Part shown: one piece after another, positions 17,742-25,949 of the stretch | Position numbering within the stretch: position 1 is the first letter of the stretch | Layout: every line of letters starts with the position of its first letter | Assembly (NCBI RefSeq): GCF_016793705.1 | Contig: NZ_JAEULO010000018.1 | Coordinates: 1 to 64,000 of the forward strand | DNA: 64,000 bases | From: Tabrizicola sp. | Lineage (GTDB): Bacteria; Pseudomonadota; Alphaproteobacteria; Rhodobacterales; Rhodobacteraceae | Direction: 5' to 3' | The notes under the pieces: model-generated | What the model saw: only the letters and a program-made list of their open reading frames with translations | Told to the model about the DNA's origin: nothing | The model's database searches: none | Made by a program: the position numbers and the translations under genes

Positions 17742-17768
17742 AAGGGGGCGGTCGAGCCGCCCCCTTTT
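17742..17768 (+). terminator. Intrinsic terminator after the MttB-family gene
   Basis: AAGGGGGCGG (17742-17751) pairs with CCGCCCCCTT (17757-17766), followed by TT. Confidence 0.85.
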
Positions 17769-17784
17769 CGTTTGCGCAGGCATG

Positions 17785-18069
17785 TCAGGCCAGACCGCCC
17801 CGGCGCAGGAACTGCGCTTCGGCCAGAAGCGCGATCAGCACCTCGATATGCCGCGCCACGGAATAGGCAGCATCGCCCGTGATCCGTGTCGCCTCCAGCC
17901 GGGCCTCGACCGACATCAGCGAACTGACCGTGTCCTCGGGCGAGGTTGGCCCCTCGACATAGCGGCGCAGGTCGCGCTCACGCCGATACTCCGCCAGTCC
18001 GAACCGCGCGGCGCGCATCAGGAGCCGCGGGCGGCGCAGGGTTTCAAGCATGGTGCGGCAGTCGGTCAT
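17785..18069 (-). CDS. DUF6477-like hypothetical protein
   Basis: A 94-residue soluble, mostly helical protein rich in Arg and Leu ('ETLRRPRLLMRAARFGLAEY', 'HIEVLIALLAEAQFLRR'). It resembles the small Rhodobacteraceae family DUF6477 by my recollection; no function is known. ATG 18069 follows GGAGAATCCG. It is divergent from the DUF6456-like gene across a promoter region with several cell-cycle-type motifs. Confidence 0.65.
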   Translation of the reverse strand: MTDCRTMLETLRRPRLLMRAARFGLAEYRRERDLRRYVEGPTSPEDTVSSLMSVEARLEATRITGDAAYSVARHIEVLIALLAEAQFLRRGGLA

Positions 18070-18141
18070 CGGATTCTCCATTCTAGATGGCCGCATCCTG
18101 CGCCACTACAACCCTACGTTGCGTACCAATCGGTTTGAGCG

Positions 18142-18215
18142 TTCGGTAGTTACCGAAGGGTTTAAGGATTCTGTCGAATTGTTGGAGTCGGTCGTGAGCT
18201 TAACGATCGAGTAAC
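18142..18215. promoter_or_regulatory. Divergent promoter region with palindrome, GANTC and CtrA-like sites
   Basis: It holds a 16-bp palindrome, TTCGGTA-GT-TACCGAA (18142-18157), two GANTC methylation sites (GATTC 18167-18171, GAGTC 18185-18189) and TTAA-N7-GTAAC (18200-18215), one mismatch from the CtrA full site TTAA-N7-TTAAC. All lie between the DUF6477-like and DUF6456-like genes. Regulatory meaning is inferred. Confidence 0.45.
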
Positions 18216-18267
18216 CAATTCTACCTTAGGTTGTTCAGTCCAAGGCTGGACCTGTTGCAGCCCCGGG

Positions 18268-19419
18268 GTGGACAAGGACGGGACGACTGAATTGCCTGAA
18301 TTGACTGTTGCCAGCCTGCCAGACTGGCTTCCCGCCGCCGTGCGCCACTATCTCGACCATACCGAAGAGGGAACATCGCTAAGGGAACTTGCGCGGCGCG
18401 AAGGAATTCACGCCTCGACGGTTCTGCGGCAGGTGCGCCGGTTCGAGAACCGTCGCGATGACCCGCTGATGGACGAGGCGCTGTCGGCCATCACCCGTAT
18501 CGCGCTGCGCGCCCCTGCAGACCCAGCCCAGAAGGATGACCAGCCCATGTCCGTCCACCCGCGTCTTCAGGCCCCGGCGGCCCAGCCGGAAATCTGCGAT
18601 GAACAGGCGCTGCTGCGCGAGGGGATGCGTGTCCTGCGCCGCCTGGCGGAGCCCGGTGCCGTGATGGCCATCGCGCCCGATCTTGAAAGGGCAGCGGTGA
18701 TCCGTGACCTTCCGGACGGCAAGAGCCTGCGGACGGCGGTGCTGGAACGCGCGGTTGCCCATGCCTTCGTGCTGAAGGACTGGGTGACCTGCCGCAAGCC
18801 GGGCCGCGTTTCGACCTACGAGATCACCTCGGCGGGCCGGGCCGCGCTCAAGCGGATGGTGGACGAGGAGGACCGCCGCCGTCATGGCCTGTCCGAGGCG
18901 GCGGCACCCTTCGGCGAGCAGCACCGGGTCTGGGGCGAACGCGAGGTGATGGATGACAGCGGCCCGCGCAGGGTGCGCTACAACCTTGCGGAAAGCCCGG
19001 TGGCGCTGCTTGGCCGCAGGCGCGACCGCGACGGCAAGCCCTTCCTGGAACCCGAGCTGGTTGCCGCTGCGGAACGCCTGCGCGAGGATTTCGAACTGGC
19101 GCAGATGGGCCCGCGCGTGGCGCAGAACTGGGACCGGTTCCTGACCCCGGGCGACCGCGGCGGGTTCCAGCCCGACAGCGGCTTGGGCGAGGGACCTTCG
19201 TCGGCCCGGGGCCGGGTGGCGGTGGCGCTGCGCGACCTGGGGCCGGGGCTTGGCGATGTGGCCCTGCGCTGCTGCTGTTTCCTCGAAGGGCTGGAGGTCG
19301 CCGAAAAGCGCATGGGCTGGGCGGCGCGGTCGGGCAAGATCGTGCTGCGCATCGCGCTGATGCGGCTCTGGCGGCACTACGAGGAAACCTATGGCAAGTC
19401 CGGTCCGCTGATCGGCTAG
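18268..19419 (+). CDS. DUF6456-like helix-turn-helix protein
   Basis: A 383-residue protein with an N-terminal DNA-binding-like segment: 'SLRELARREGIHASTVLRQVRRFE' (residues ~35-60) reads as a helix-turn-helix. The C-terminal ~170 residues ('AAERLREDFELAQMGPRVAQNWDRF' to 'RLWRHYEE') fit the DUF6456 family of alphaproteobacteria. It is probably a chromosomal regulator; its targets are unknown. The GTG at 18268 is used; a TTG at 18292 in frame is an alternative because neither has a strong ribosome site. Confidence 0.65.
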   Translation: MDKDGTTELPELTVASLPDWLPAAVRHYLDHTEEGTSLRELARREGIHASTVLRQVRRFENRRDDPLMDEALSAITRIALRAPADPAQKDDQPMSVHPRLQAPAAQPEICDEQALLREGMRVLRRLAEPGAVMAIAPDLERAAVIRDLPDGKSLRTAVLERAVAHAFVLKDWVTCRKPGRVSTYEITSAGRAALKRMVDEEDRRRHGLSEAAAPFGEQHRVWGEREVMDDSGPRRVRYNLAESPVALLGRRRDRDGKPFLEPELVAAAERLREDFELAQMGPRVAQNWDRFLTPGDRGGFQPDSGLGEGPSSARGRVAVALRDLGPGLGDVALRCCCFLEGLEVAEKRMGWAARSGKIVLRIALMRLWRHYEETYGKSGPLIG

Positions 19420-19988
19420 GCGCCCATGCCGCGTGCGATCAGCACCACCGAGATCGCCGCCAGCCAGACCGAGGCCAGCCGCCGCAGCAGTGGGATTGCT
19501 CGCGGCTGGCCCGATCCGCCTTTCCGCAGCGCCGCGCCAAGTCCGGCCCAGAAGATTGCCACGGCGACAACCAGAGTCGTGAAGATCGCAAGGTTGGCCG
19601 CAATCCGGTCGGGAGAGGGCAGGAGCACCAGGCCGAAGATCAGCGCCTTGGGGTTCAGCGCGGTGGTCACGAACAGGGCGCTGCCCCCGACCGACATTCC
19701 ATCGCCCGCGACCTCCGGCATCTGCCACAGCTTCACCGCCAGCACCGCCACCCAGAGCGCCGCCGCCAGCGTTACCGCTGTGCGCAGGGCATCGTGATCG
19801 GCAAAGAGCGTCGCGCCCATCACGGCCAGCGGCAGGACGGTCACGAGATAGCCGGAAAGCTCGGCCGGAACCAGCCGCAGCGCGCCCGGCCAGCCCCGCT
19901 CGCCCCCGGCGAGAAGGACCAGCGAATTCGTCGGCCCCGGCGTCAGGAGCAGGGCCAGCACGGCAAGGGTCAGCTCGGTAAGGGACAT
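19416..19988 (-). CDS. LysE-family translocator
   Basis: A 190-residue inner-membrane protein with about six helices and the family N-terminus 'LALLLTPGPTNSLVLLAGGERG'. Family members export amino acids or related small molecules; the substrate here is unknown. The start has GAGG 5 nt upstream. The stop overlaps that of the convergent gene within CTAG (19416-19419). Confidence 0.85.
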   Translation of the reverse strand: MSLTELTLAVLALLLTPGPTNSLVLLAGGERGWPGALRLVPAELSGYLVTVLPLAVMGATLFADHDALRTAVTLAAALWVAVLAVKLWQMPEVAGDGMSVGGSALFVTTALNPKALIFGLVLLPSPDRIAANLAIFTTLVVAVAIFWAGLGAALRKGGSGQPRAIPLLRRLASVWLAAISVVLIARGMGA

Positions 19989-20070
19989 CGTCGCCTCGGT
20001 TGTTGGCGGTCTGATGTCAGCTTGACCGCGGCGCGGCCTTGATCCCTGTCAAACCCGAACGGACAATCGA

Positions 20071-20097
20071 AAGGGGGGTGCCGCATGGGCACCCCCC
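20071..20097 (-). terminator. Intrinsic terminator of the aquaporin gene
   Basis: A 10-bp stem, GGGGGGTGCC (20073-20082) with GGCACCCCCC (20088-20097), followed on the minus strand by TTTCG. Confidence 0.75.
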
Positions 20098-20144
20098 TCT
20101 CTCCCGGGACTTCCCCGTCCCCGGATCGCGCACCGTTGAGGGTG

Positions 20145-20828
20145 TCAGGCGGCGCGCGTGATTCCCATCCGATGCACGAGGCCCGCGACCGCGCCACCCG
20201 CAAGCGGCGCCACGATGAAGACCCAGAGGTCGGCCATCGCCTTGCCGCCGACGAACAGCGCCGGGCCGAAGGACCGTGCCGGGTTGACCGAAACGCCGGT
20301 CACGTTGATCCCGACAAGGTGGATGCCGGTCAGCGTCAGTCCGATGGCCAGGCCGGCCAGAGCCACGGGCGAGTCGGCCTGCGTCACGCCGAGGATCACC
20401 GTCACGAAGACGAAGGTCATGACAAACTCGAACACCAAGGCCGAACCAAGTGCGTACTCCCCCAGATATCCAGGACCGTAGCCGTTCTGAGCCAGACCGT
20501 TGGTCGCCAGATCATAACCCGCCTGGCCGGAGGCGATCAGATACACAAGACCGGCGCCTAGCACCGCGCCGACCACTTGTGCGGCGACATAGTTCACCAG
20601 CGTCGCGACCGGCATCCGCCCCGCAACGAAAGCGCCCAGGCTTACTGCCGGGTTCAGATGCGCGCCGGTGATCGGCCCCAGGCCGTAGGCCGCCGCGACG
20701 ATTGAAAGCCCGAAGGCAAGGGCGATGCCCATCATGCCTATATGCGCGCCCATCAGCACCGCTGCACCGCAGCCGAACAGGACAAGGATCGCGGTGCCGA
20801 TCATCTCGGCAATAAAGAATTTGACCAT
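20145..20828 (-). CDS. aqpZ: Aquaporin Z-type water channel
   Basis: A 227-residue MIP-family channel with six membrane helices and two NPA half-helices, 'HLNPAVSLGAF' and 'SVNPARSFGPAL'. The Arg after the second NPA is the water-selectivity filter Arg. The orthodox aquaporin pattern favours water over glycerol. ATG 20828 is chosen for 'MVKFFIAEMIGT' and its GGAGAATCCG leader. Monocistronic. Confidence 0.93.
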   Translation of the reverse strand: MVKFFIAEMIGTAILVLFGCGAAVLMGAHIGMMGIALAFGLSIVAAAYGLGPITGAHLNPAVSLGAFVAGRMPVATLVNYVAAQVVGAVLGAGLVYLIASGQAGYDLATNGLAQNGYGPGYLGEYALGSALVFEFVMTFVFVTVILGVTQADSPVALAGLAIGLTLTGIHLVGINVTGVSVNPARSFGPALFVGGKAMADLWVFIVAPLAGGAVAGLVHRMGITRAA

Positions 20829-20954
20829 CGGATTCTCCATGGATTTTGCGCATCCCGCATGGGGACGCGGCAATTCGACAAGGGTTCGGTACGTTGCCTT
20901 GGGGGCAAAACCGGCTTATCTGGGGTTTAGCCACTGGGTCAGGGGGAAAATTCC

Positions 20955-21899
20955 GTGCGCGACCTCAAGCTTCCCGAAGAACGGCACCCGGAAAAGGCGC
21001 ATCGCCCGGACAACGCCCAGCCGAAGAAACCGTCCTGGATCCGGGTCAAGGCGCCGACCTCGGAAGGCTACAAGAAGACCCGCGACATCCTGCGCGAGAA
21101 GAAGCTGGTTACGGTCTGCGAGGAAGCGGGCTGCCCGAACGTCGGCGAATGCTGGGCGCAGGGCCATGCCACCATGATGATCATGGGCGAAATCTGCACC
21201 CGCGGCTGCACCTTCTGCAACGTGGCGACCGGCAAACCCAATACGCTTGATGCCTTCGAGCCCGGTCGGGTGGCCCATGCGGTCTCCGAGCTTGGCCTGG
21301 CCCATGTCGTCGTCACCTCGGTCGACCGCGACGATCTTGACGATGGCGGGGCCGAGCACTTCGCCCAGACCATCCGCGCGATCCGTCACCGCAGCCCCGC
21401 GACGACCATCGAGGTGCTGACGCCCGACTTTCTGAAATGTCCGCCCTCGGCGCTGGAGAAGGTGGTCGAGGCGCGCCCCGACGTCTTCAACCACAACCTT
21501 GAAACCGTGCCCGGCCTCTACCATGAGGTCCGGCCCGGCGCCCGCTACTTCCATTCCCTGCGCCTGTTGCAACGGGTCAAGGAGCTGGACCCGACAATGT
21601 TCACCAAGTCCGGCATCATGGTTGGCCTTGGCGAGACCCGGCAGGCGGTGCTGCAGGTGATGGACGACATGCGGTCGGCAGATGTCGATTTCCTGACCAT
21701 CGGCCAGTATCTGCAACCGACGCCCAAGCATCACCGGGTCGACCGTTTCGTCACTCCCGAAGAATTCAAGGCCTACGAGGCGGCGGCCTGGAGCAAGCGG
21801 TTCCTGATGGTCTCGGCCACGCCGCTCACGCGCTCCAGCTACCACGCCGGCGACGATTTCGACCGGATGCGCGCGGCGCGGCAGGCGGGCCTGGGCTGA
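20955..21899 (+). CDS. lipA: Lipoyl synthase
   Basis: Radical-SAM enzyme inserting two sulfur atoms into octanoyl-carrier domains. The 314-residue protein has the auxiliary-cluster motif '[12 protein letters not shown]' and the radical-SAM motif 'CTRGCTFC', plus the C-terminal '[11 protein letters not shown]' with the conserved Ser ligand region. The GTG start at 20955 has AGGGGG 7-8 nt upstream. Single gene with a downstream bidirectional terminator. Confidence 0.96.
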   Translation: MRDLKLPEERHPEKAHRPDNAQPKKPSWIRVKAPTSEGYKKTRDILREKKLVTVCEEAGCPNVGECWAQGHATMMIMGEICTRGCTFCNVATGKPNTLDAFEPGRVAHAVSELGLAHVVVTSVDRDDLDDGGAEHFAQTIRAIRHRSPATTIEVLTPDFLKCPPSALEKVVEARPDVFNHNLETVPGLYHEVRPGARYFHSLRLLQRVKELDPTMFTKSGIMVGLGETRQAVLQVMDDMRSADVDFLTIGQYLQPTPKHHRVDRFVTPEEFKAYEAAAWSKRFLMVSATPLTRSSYHAGDDFDRMRAARQAGLG

Positions 21900-21906
21900 T
21901 CGAAAC

Positions 21907-21936
21907 GAAAAGGGCCGCACAGTGGCGGCCCTTTCG
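21907..21936. terminator. Bidirectional terminator between lipA and a beta-barrel gene
   Basis: AAAGGGCCGC (21909-21918) pairs with GCGGCCCTTT (21925-21934) between convergent stops; T-rich on both strands. Confidence 0.85.
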
Positions 21937-21955
21937 TCAGACATGACGGCTGGCC

Positions 21956-22846
21956 TCAGAACTTGAAGCCGACGCCGATGTCATAGATCTCGTCCGAGCC
22001 GCCGATCTTGCTGCCGCCGCCCTCGATGAACAGGCCGTTGTCCATCCCGTAGGTCGCCGACAGCGAATAGATGTCGCTCGCGTCCTGGATCATCATCGCA
22101 TCCCCGCGCAGCGTCAGCGAGGGCATCACGTCGAAGCTGCCGTAAAGCCGCAGGCTGCGGGTGGCGTCCGTCAGATCCAGCTGCGACAGCGCCGCGCCGA
22201 AGGCGAAGCGGTCGGCGTCATGGAAGGCGCCGATCTGCATCAGCGTCGCATTCGGACCTTCGGTTTCGGCGAATTCGCCGGTGATGAAGAAGGTGGTCTC
22301 TCCGGTCTGGTAGCGCATGATCCCTTCCAGGATCTCGACATTGTCGCCGTCGTTCAGGTGGTGGTAGCCCGCGCCGAACGTCAGGTTGCCGGTGTCCTGC
22401 TTCCAGGTGATGCCCGGCGTGATGCCATTGTCCGACGCGCTGGCGATCGAGGTGATCGGGCCGCGCAGGAAGCTCGTCTCCAGGTCGAGAACCCGCGAGG
22501 ACGAGAATTTCGGCATCACGGCCAGCGTATCGACCAGCGGGCGCGGGGCGCCGACGGCGAACTCGCCCGCCCCGGTCGACAGGACCAGAGCCGCCCAGAC
22601 GTTGGTAAGGTCATCGCTGGTGCCGTCGCCGTCCAGGTATGTCGTGTCGACCGAGGCGTCGAAGCCCAGAAGGCCGCCCGACCGCCAGCTCATTCCCACG
22701 TCGCCGTCGAAGGCCCAGAGATGAGAGTCTGCGTCAAGATATTCCAGCTTCACCGCGCCGCCGAAGGAGAGGCCGTTGCCCCCATCCTGCGCGGCGGCGG
22801 GAAGCGAAGTCAGCGCGACAAGCGCGGGGATCATAAATCTGGTCAT
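21956..22846 (-). CDS. Outer-membrane beta-barrel (porin-like) protein
   Basis: A 296-residue protein with a signal peptide ('FMIPALVALTSLPAAAQ', cleavage after A-A-A/Q), many short amphipathic strands rich in Gly/Asp/Tyr, and a terminal 'DIGVGFKF' with C-terminal Phe. This fits a Rhodobacteraceae porin-like barrel, but no specific porin family was recognised. The ribosome site is weak. Confidence 0.7.
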   Translation of the reverse strand: MTRFMIPALVALTSLPAAAQDGGNGLSFGGAVKLEYLDADSHLWAFDGDVGMSWRSGGLLGFDASVDTTYLDGDGTSDDLTNVWAALVLSTGAGEFAVGAPRPLVDTLAVMPKFSSSRVLDLETSFLRGPITSIASASDNGITPGITWKQDTGNLTFGAGYHHLNDGDNVEILEGIMRYQTGETTFFITGEFAETEGPNATLMQIGAFHDADRFAFGAALSQLDLTDATRSLRLYGSFDVMPSLTLRGDAMMIQDASDIYSLSATYGMDNGLFIEGGGSKIGGSDEIYDIGVGFKF

Positions 22847-22988
22847 GGGAAGTTTCCGTTCTGCTCGTGTTTTTTGTCACCATACAGCAAGTTTTCGGAA
22901 CAGGAAAGCGATAGTGATCAATATCTTGTATGGTTGCCTATATGTTGAGAGCAGGTCCGCCCGACCCTTCGCAGGGCAATGGATGTGA

Positions 22989-23012
22989 AACGGGCAGGGA
23001 AAACCCTGCCCG
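22989..23012 (-). terminator. Intrinsic terminator of the cytochrome c' gene
   Basis: A perfect 9-bp stem, CGGGCAGGG (22991-22999) with CCCTGCCCG (23004-23012), loop AAAA; followed by TTTC on the minus strand. Confidence 0.8.
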
Positions 23013-23038
23013 CCACCGACTTCCACTCGCTACCAACC

Positions 23039-23503
23039 CTATTCTTCCGGCTGGCGATAGGCCTTGTGGCAGGCTGCACAGGCGCCGCCGATGCCCTCCA
23101 TCCCGGTTTTCAGACTGGCAAGGTCGGTGCTTGCCGCGGTCTGGAACGCCGCCGCCGCCGTGTTGAGATCGGCGATCTTGGTCAGGAAGTCGTCCTGCTT
23201 CTCCCAGATGGCGGGCAGGGCGAAGCTGTCGGTCGCCTTCTGGTACTCCGAGCCTGCCGGGAACTGGTCCATGCTCAGCACCGAGGCGATGGCCACAATA
23301 TTCGCCGCCGCCTTGCCTGCCACCGCCGCGTCGTATGGCGCTTCTTCCTTGGCCATTGCGCCGACCTTGCCCAGTTCCGACGCCATTTGCAGCATCAGGC
23401 CGTGCCGTATCTCGACGGTATCGGCGAAGGGGTCCTCGTCCTCTGCAAACGCGCCCGAGGCGAGTGCGGCACCGGCCGCTACAATCATCAATACGAGTCT
23501 CAT
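23039..23503 (-). CDS. Class II cytochrome c (cytochrome c' type)
   Basis: A 154-residue periplasmic cytochrome. Signal peptide 'RLVLMIVAAGAALASGAFA' is followed by a four-helix bundle and the heme motif 'CAACH' near the C-terminus ('GGACAACHKAYR'), as in cytochrome c' and c556. These act in NO binding or small electron-transfer roles. ATG 23503 follows GGGAGAGACCA. A diheme cytochrome gene lies upstream on the same strand, separated by 144 bp. Confidence 0.88.
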   Translation of the reverse strand: MRLVLMIVAAGAALASGAFAEDEDPFADTVEIRHGLMLQMASELGKVGAMAKEEAPYDAAVAGKAAANIVAIASVLSMDQFPAGSEYQKATDSFALPAIWEKQDDFLTKIADLNTAAAAFQTAASTDLASLKTGMEGIGGACAACHKAYRQPEE

Positions 23504-23647
23504 TGGTCTCTCCCTGCATGAGGTGCGGCGAGACAACCCCGGGCAGAAGAGCACCTGCAATAGAACTGATGTAGTATGCGGGTGGCTTATCCCTTTGGTT
23601 TACGGCAGATTCCCGCAAACCCGGCCTGCATTTCGGCAGTTCGTTGC

Positions 23648-24535
23648 CTATTCCACGCTCGGCACTGCCAGGATGTATTCGGCGACGGCCTGCCGGTCGC
23701 TCTCCGGCAGCCGTGCCATGTTCTCGACCACATGCGCCATGTGCCCGCCCACGCTGTCGAAGTCTGGCGTGAAGCCCGTGGTCAGATACTGCACGATGTC
23801 CGCCGCAGACCAGGCCAGCTTGCCTGGCGTGATGTTCGGAATACGCCCGTCACCCGAGGGGTTCGGCGCGCCACCCAGCCAACGGGTCGTGTCCATGCCG
23901 CCCAGCAGGTTGCGCGGCGTGTGGCATTCGCCGCAATGCGCCATGGCCTCGGCGATATAGCGGCCGCGTGTGGCGGTAGGGGTCAGGTTCCCCGGAAGCG
24001 CCCAGTTCTTCGAGAGGAACAGAAGCTTCCAGACCCCGATCGAGTCGCGGATGTTGAACGGGAAGCCCAGTTCATGCGGCTGGCTTGGCGTCGGATCTGC
24101 CGGCAGGGTCTTCAGAAAGGCGTAAAGGTCGGCCACGTCCTGCATCTCCATCTTGGCATAGGACGCATAGGGCAGGGCGGGGTAATAGTGCTCGCCCTTC
24201 GGGCTGACCCCCCGGGTGATCGCGTTGGCGAGGTCCAGAAGCGTCCAGCTGCCGATGCCGTGCTCGACGTCCTGGCTGATGTTCGGGGCGATGAAGGTGC
24301 CGAAGTCCGAGGGGAACCTCTGCCCTCCGGACAAGACCAACTCGGCCTCTCCCTTGGCCTCTGCCGCCATGTGGCAGGAGGCGCAGCCCGCCGCCCAGAA
24401 GACCTGTTCGCCGTGCACCGCATCGCCGGTCAACTCTGCCACCGCCGCGGCCGCGAGCGGCTTCGGTCGGGCCATGAGGTAAACCCCACCCGCTGCGGCC
24501 AGCCCCAGGACGATCAGCCAGCGCATGATCCGCAT
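23648..24535 (-). CDS. Diheme c-type cytochrome
   Basis: A 295-residue membrane-anchored or secreted cytochrome. One N-terminal hydrophobic helix ('RWLIVLGLAAAGGVYLMA') precedes two class I heme domains with 'CASCH' (~residue 50) and 'CGECH' (~residue 200). Met ligand candidates lie in each half. The organisation resembles the cytochrome subunit of membrane dehydrogenases, without the third heme domain. The partner dehydrogenase is not adjacent. ATG 24535 is used; ATG 24526 is also possible. Confidence 0.85.
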   Translation of the reverse strand: MRIMRWLIVLGLAAAGGVYLMARPKPLAAAAVAELTGDAVHGEQVFWAAGCASCHMAAEAKGEAELVLSGGQRFPSDFGTFIAPNISQDVEHGIGSWTLLDLANAITRGVSPKGEHYYPALPYASYAKMEMQDVADLYAFLKTLPADPTPSQPHELGFPFNIRDSIGVWKLLFLSKNWALPGNLTPTATRGRYIAEAMAHCGECHTPRNLLGGMDTTRWLGGAPNPSGDGRIPNITPGKLAWSAADIVQYLTTGFTPDFDSVGGHMAHVVENMARLPESDRQAVAEYILAVPSVE

Positions 24536-24593
24536 CGCTCTTCTCCGTTTTCAACCTGGCGGCGAACCTAACTGACCTCCCGCCTGCGTCCAA

Positions 24594-24770
24594 TCACGGT
24601 TTCTGGCGCAGGCGGTCGACCGTCATCCAGTCCGGCCAGCCGATGAAATGCTCGACGCCTGCGATCACCAGGCAGATCGCGATCACCGCGAAGACCAGCT
24701 TGACCCGCCCCGCCGAGGGCGGGTTCTGTGCCCAACGCTTCGCACGCAGCAGCCAGTGCAGCTGGTTCAT
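24594..24770 (-). CDS. Small single-span membrane peptide (58 aa)
   Basis: It starts at ATG 24770, overlapping the hpt stop (ATGA on the minus strand) with GGAGGCGGG just upstream, and ends at 24594. The product has a basic N-terminus ('[17 protein letters not shown]'), one hydrophobic helix ('[20 protein letters not shown]') and a short polar tail. The coupling to hpt and clean codon use argue it is real. Function unknown. Confidence 0.7.
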   Translation of the reverse strand: MNQLHWLLRAKRWAQNPPSAGRVKLVFAVIAICLVIAGVEHFIGWPDWMTVDRLRQKP

Positions 24771-25312
24771 CCCGCCTCCGTGAACCGCACCTTGCCGATG
24801 AAGGGCAGGTTGCGGTTCCTTTGCGCGAAGTCGATGCCGTAGCCCACCACGAATTCGTCCGGGATCTCGAACCCGGTCCAGTCGGCCTTGACCGACACTT
24901 CCCGGCGCGAGGGCTTGTCCAGCAAAGCGCAGACCTTCAGCCGCTTCGGCTCGCGCGCCTTGAGCAGATGGATCACATGGTGCAGGGTGAATCCCGTATC
25001 CACGATATCCTCGACCAGCAGCACGTCGCGCCCCGCGATCTCACCCCGCAGGTCCTTCAGGATGCGGACCTCGCGGCTGGAATGCATGGAATCGCCATAG
25101 CTGGAGGCCTCAAGGAAATCCACCTCGACCGGCAGGTCGATCTCGCGGACAAGGTCGGCGATAAAGACGAAGGACCCGCGCAGAAGGCCCACCACCACCA
25201 GCTTGTCGCAGCCCTGGAAATGCGCCGTGATCTCGCGCGCCAGCGCCTCGACCCGCGCCGCGATGGATTTGGCGCTGATCATCTGATCGATCACATAGGG
25301 GCGGTCGGGCAT
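24767..25312 (-). CDS. hpt: Hypoxanthine phosphoribosyltransferase
   Basis: Purine salvage: hypoxanthine (or guanine) plus PRPP to the nucleotide. The 181-residue enzyme shows the PRPP-binding motif '[13 protein letters not shown]', '[14 protein letters not shown]' and the C-terminal '[10 protein letters not shown]' base-binding loop. ATG 25312 ('MPDRPYVID') is chosen over upstream extension that is antisense to the neighbour. The stop overlaps the small membrane peptide. Confidence 0.93.
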   Translation of the reverse strand: MPDRPYVIDQMISAKSIAARVEALAREITAHFQGCDKLVVVGLLRGSFVFIADLVREIDLPVEVDFLEASSYGDSMHSSREVRILKDLRGEIAGRDVLLVEDIVDTGFTLHHVIHLLKAREPKRLKVCALLDKPSRREVSVKADWTGFEIPDEFVVGYGIDFAQRNRNLPFIGKVRFTEAG

Positions 25313-25433
25313 GGTCTGATCCGGTTGTTGCGCCCCCTTCCTAGCGCCCAAAGCCACAGTTGGCGAGGCGTGACATCGCCCCCTGCTTGATCTTGGCCAC
25401 GCGCCGGGCCACATCTCGGGTCAAAGGACCACG

Positions 25434-25892
25434 ATGCCGACCCATTCCGAGACCAAGCGCCTGCCCTATACCGCCCGCCAGATGTACGATCTGGTGGCCG
25501 ATGTCGCCTCCTATCCGCAGTTCCTGCCCTGGAACTCTGCCGCCCGCATCCGCTCTCGCACCCCCGTCGAGGACGGCGGCGAGGTGATGGAGGCAGACCT
25601 GGTGATCAGCTTCAAGGTCTTCCGCGAACGCTTCGGCAGCCGGGTGACGCTCTGGCCCGAGGCAATGAAGATCGACACCGAATATCTCGACGGTCCCTTC
25701 CGGCACATGCGCTCGAACTGGGCCTTCCGTGATAGTCCCGGGGGGTGCGAGGTCGATTTCCACGTCGATTTCGAATTCCGCAACGCCATCCTGCAAGGCA
25801 TCATCGGCGTGGTGTTCAATGACGCCATGCACCGCATCGTCCGCGCCTTCGAGCGCCGTGCGGCGGAACTGTACGGGCCGGGGCCATCTTGA
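25434..25892 (+). CDS. COQ10/RatA-type START-domain protein
   Basis: A 152-residue single START/SRPBCC domain: 'TARQMYDLVADVASYPQFLPWN' at the N-terminus, 'DGPFRHMRSNWAF' in the middle and the C-terminal helix 'NDAMHRIVRAFERRA'. In alphaproteobacteria and mitochondria such proteins bind coenzyme Q intermediates and support respiration; the E. coli homologue was named RatA. AAAGGA precedes ATG 25434. Confidence 0.88.
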   Translation: MPTHSETKRLPYTARQMYDLVADVASYPQFLPWNSAARIRSRTPVEDGGEVMEADLVISFKVFRERFGSRVTLWPEAMKIDTEYLDGPFRHMRSNWAFRDSPGGCEVDFHVDFEFRNAILQGIIGVVFNDAMHRIVRAFERRAAELYGPGPS

Positions 25893-25949
25893 CGCGACGG
25901 AAACCGCCGGTGCGGGCGTGAAAGCCTTCACATCCGGCCGGAGGTTTCC

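Noticed and set aside
18158-18251. Possible fourth copy of the 75-bp repeat
   Set aside because: It starts with a similar GGGTTTAAGGATTCTG and ends with GTCCA-AGGC-TGGAC, but spacing is about 94 bp and the palindrome centre differs. It is not counted with the family.
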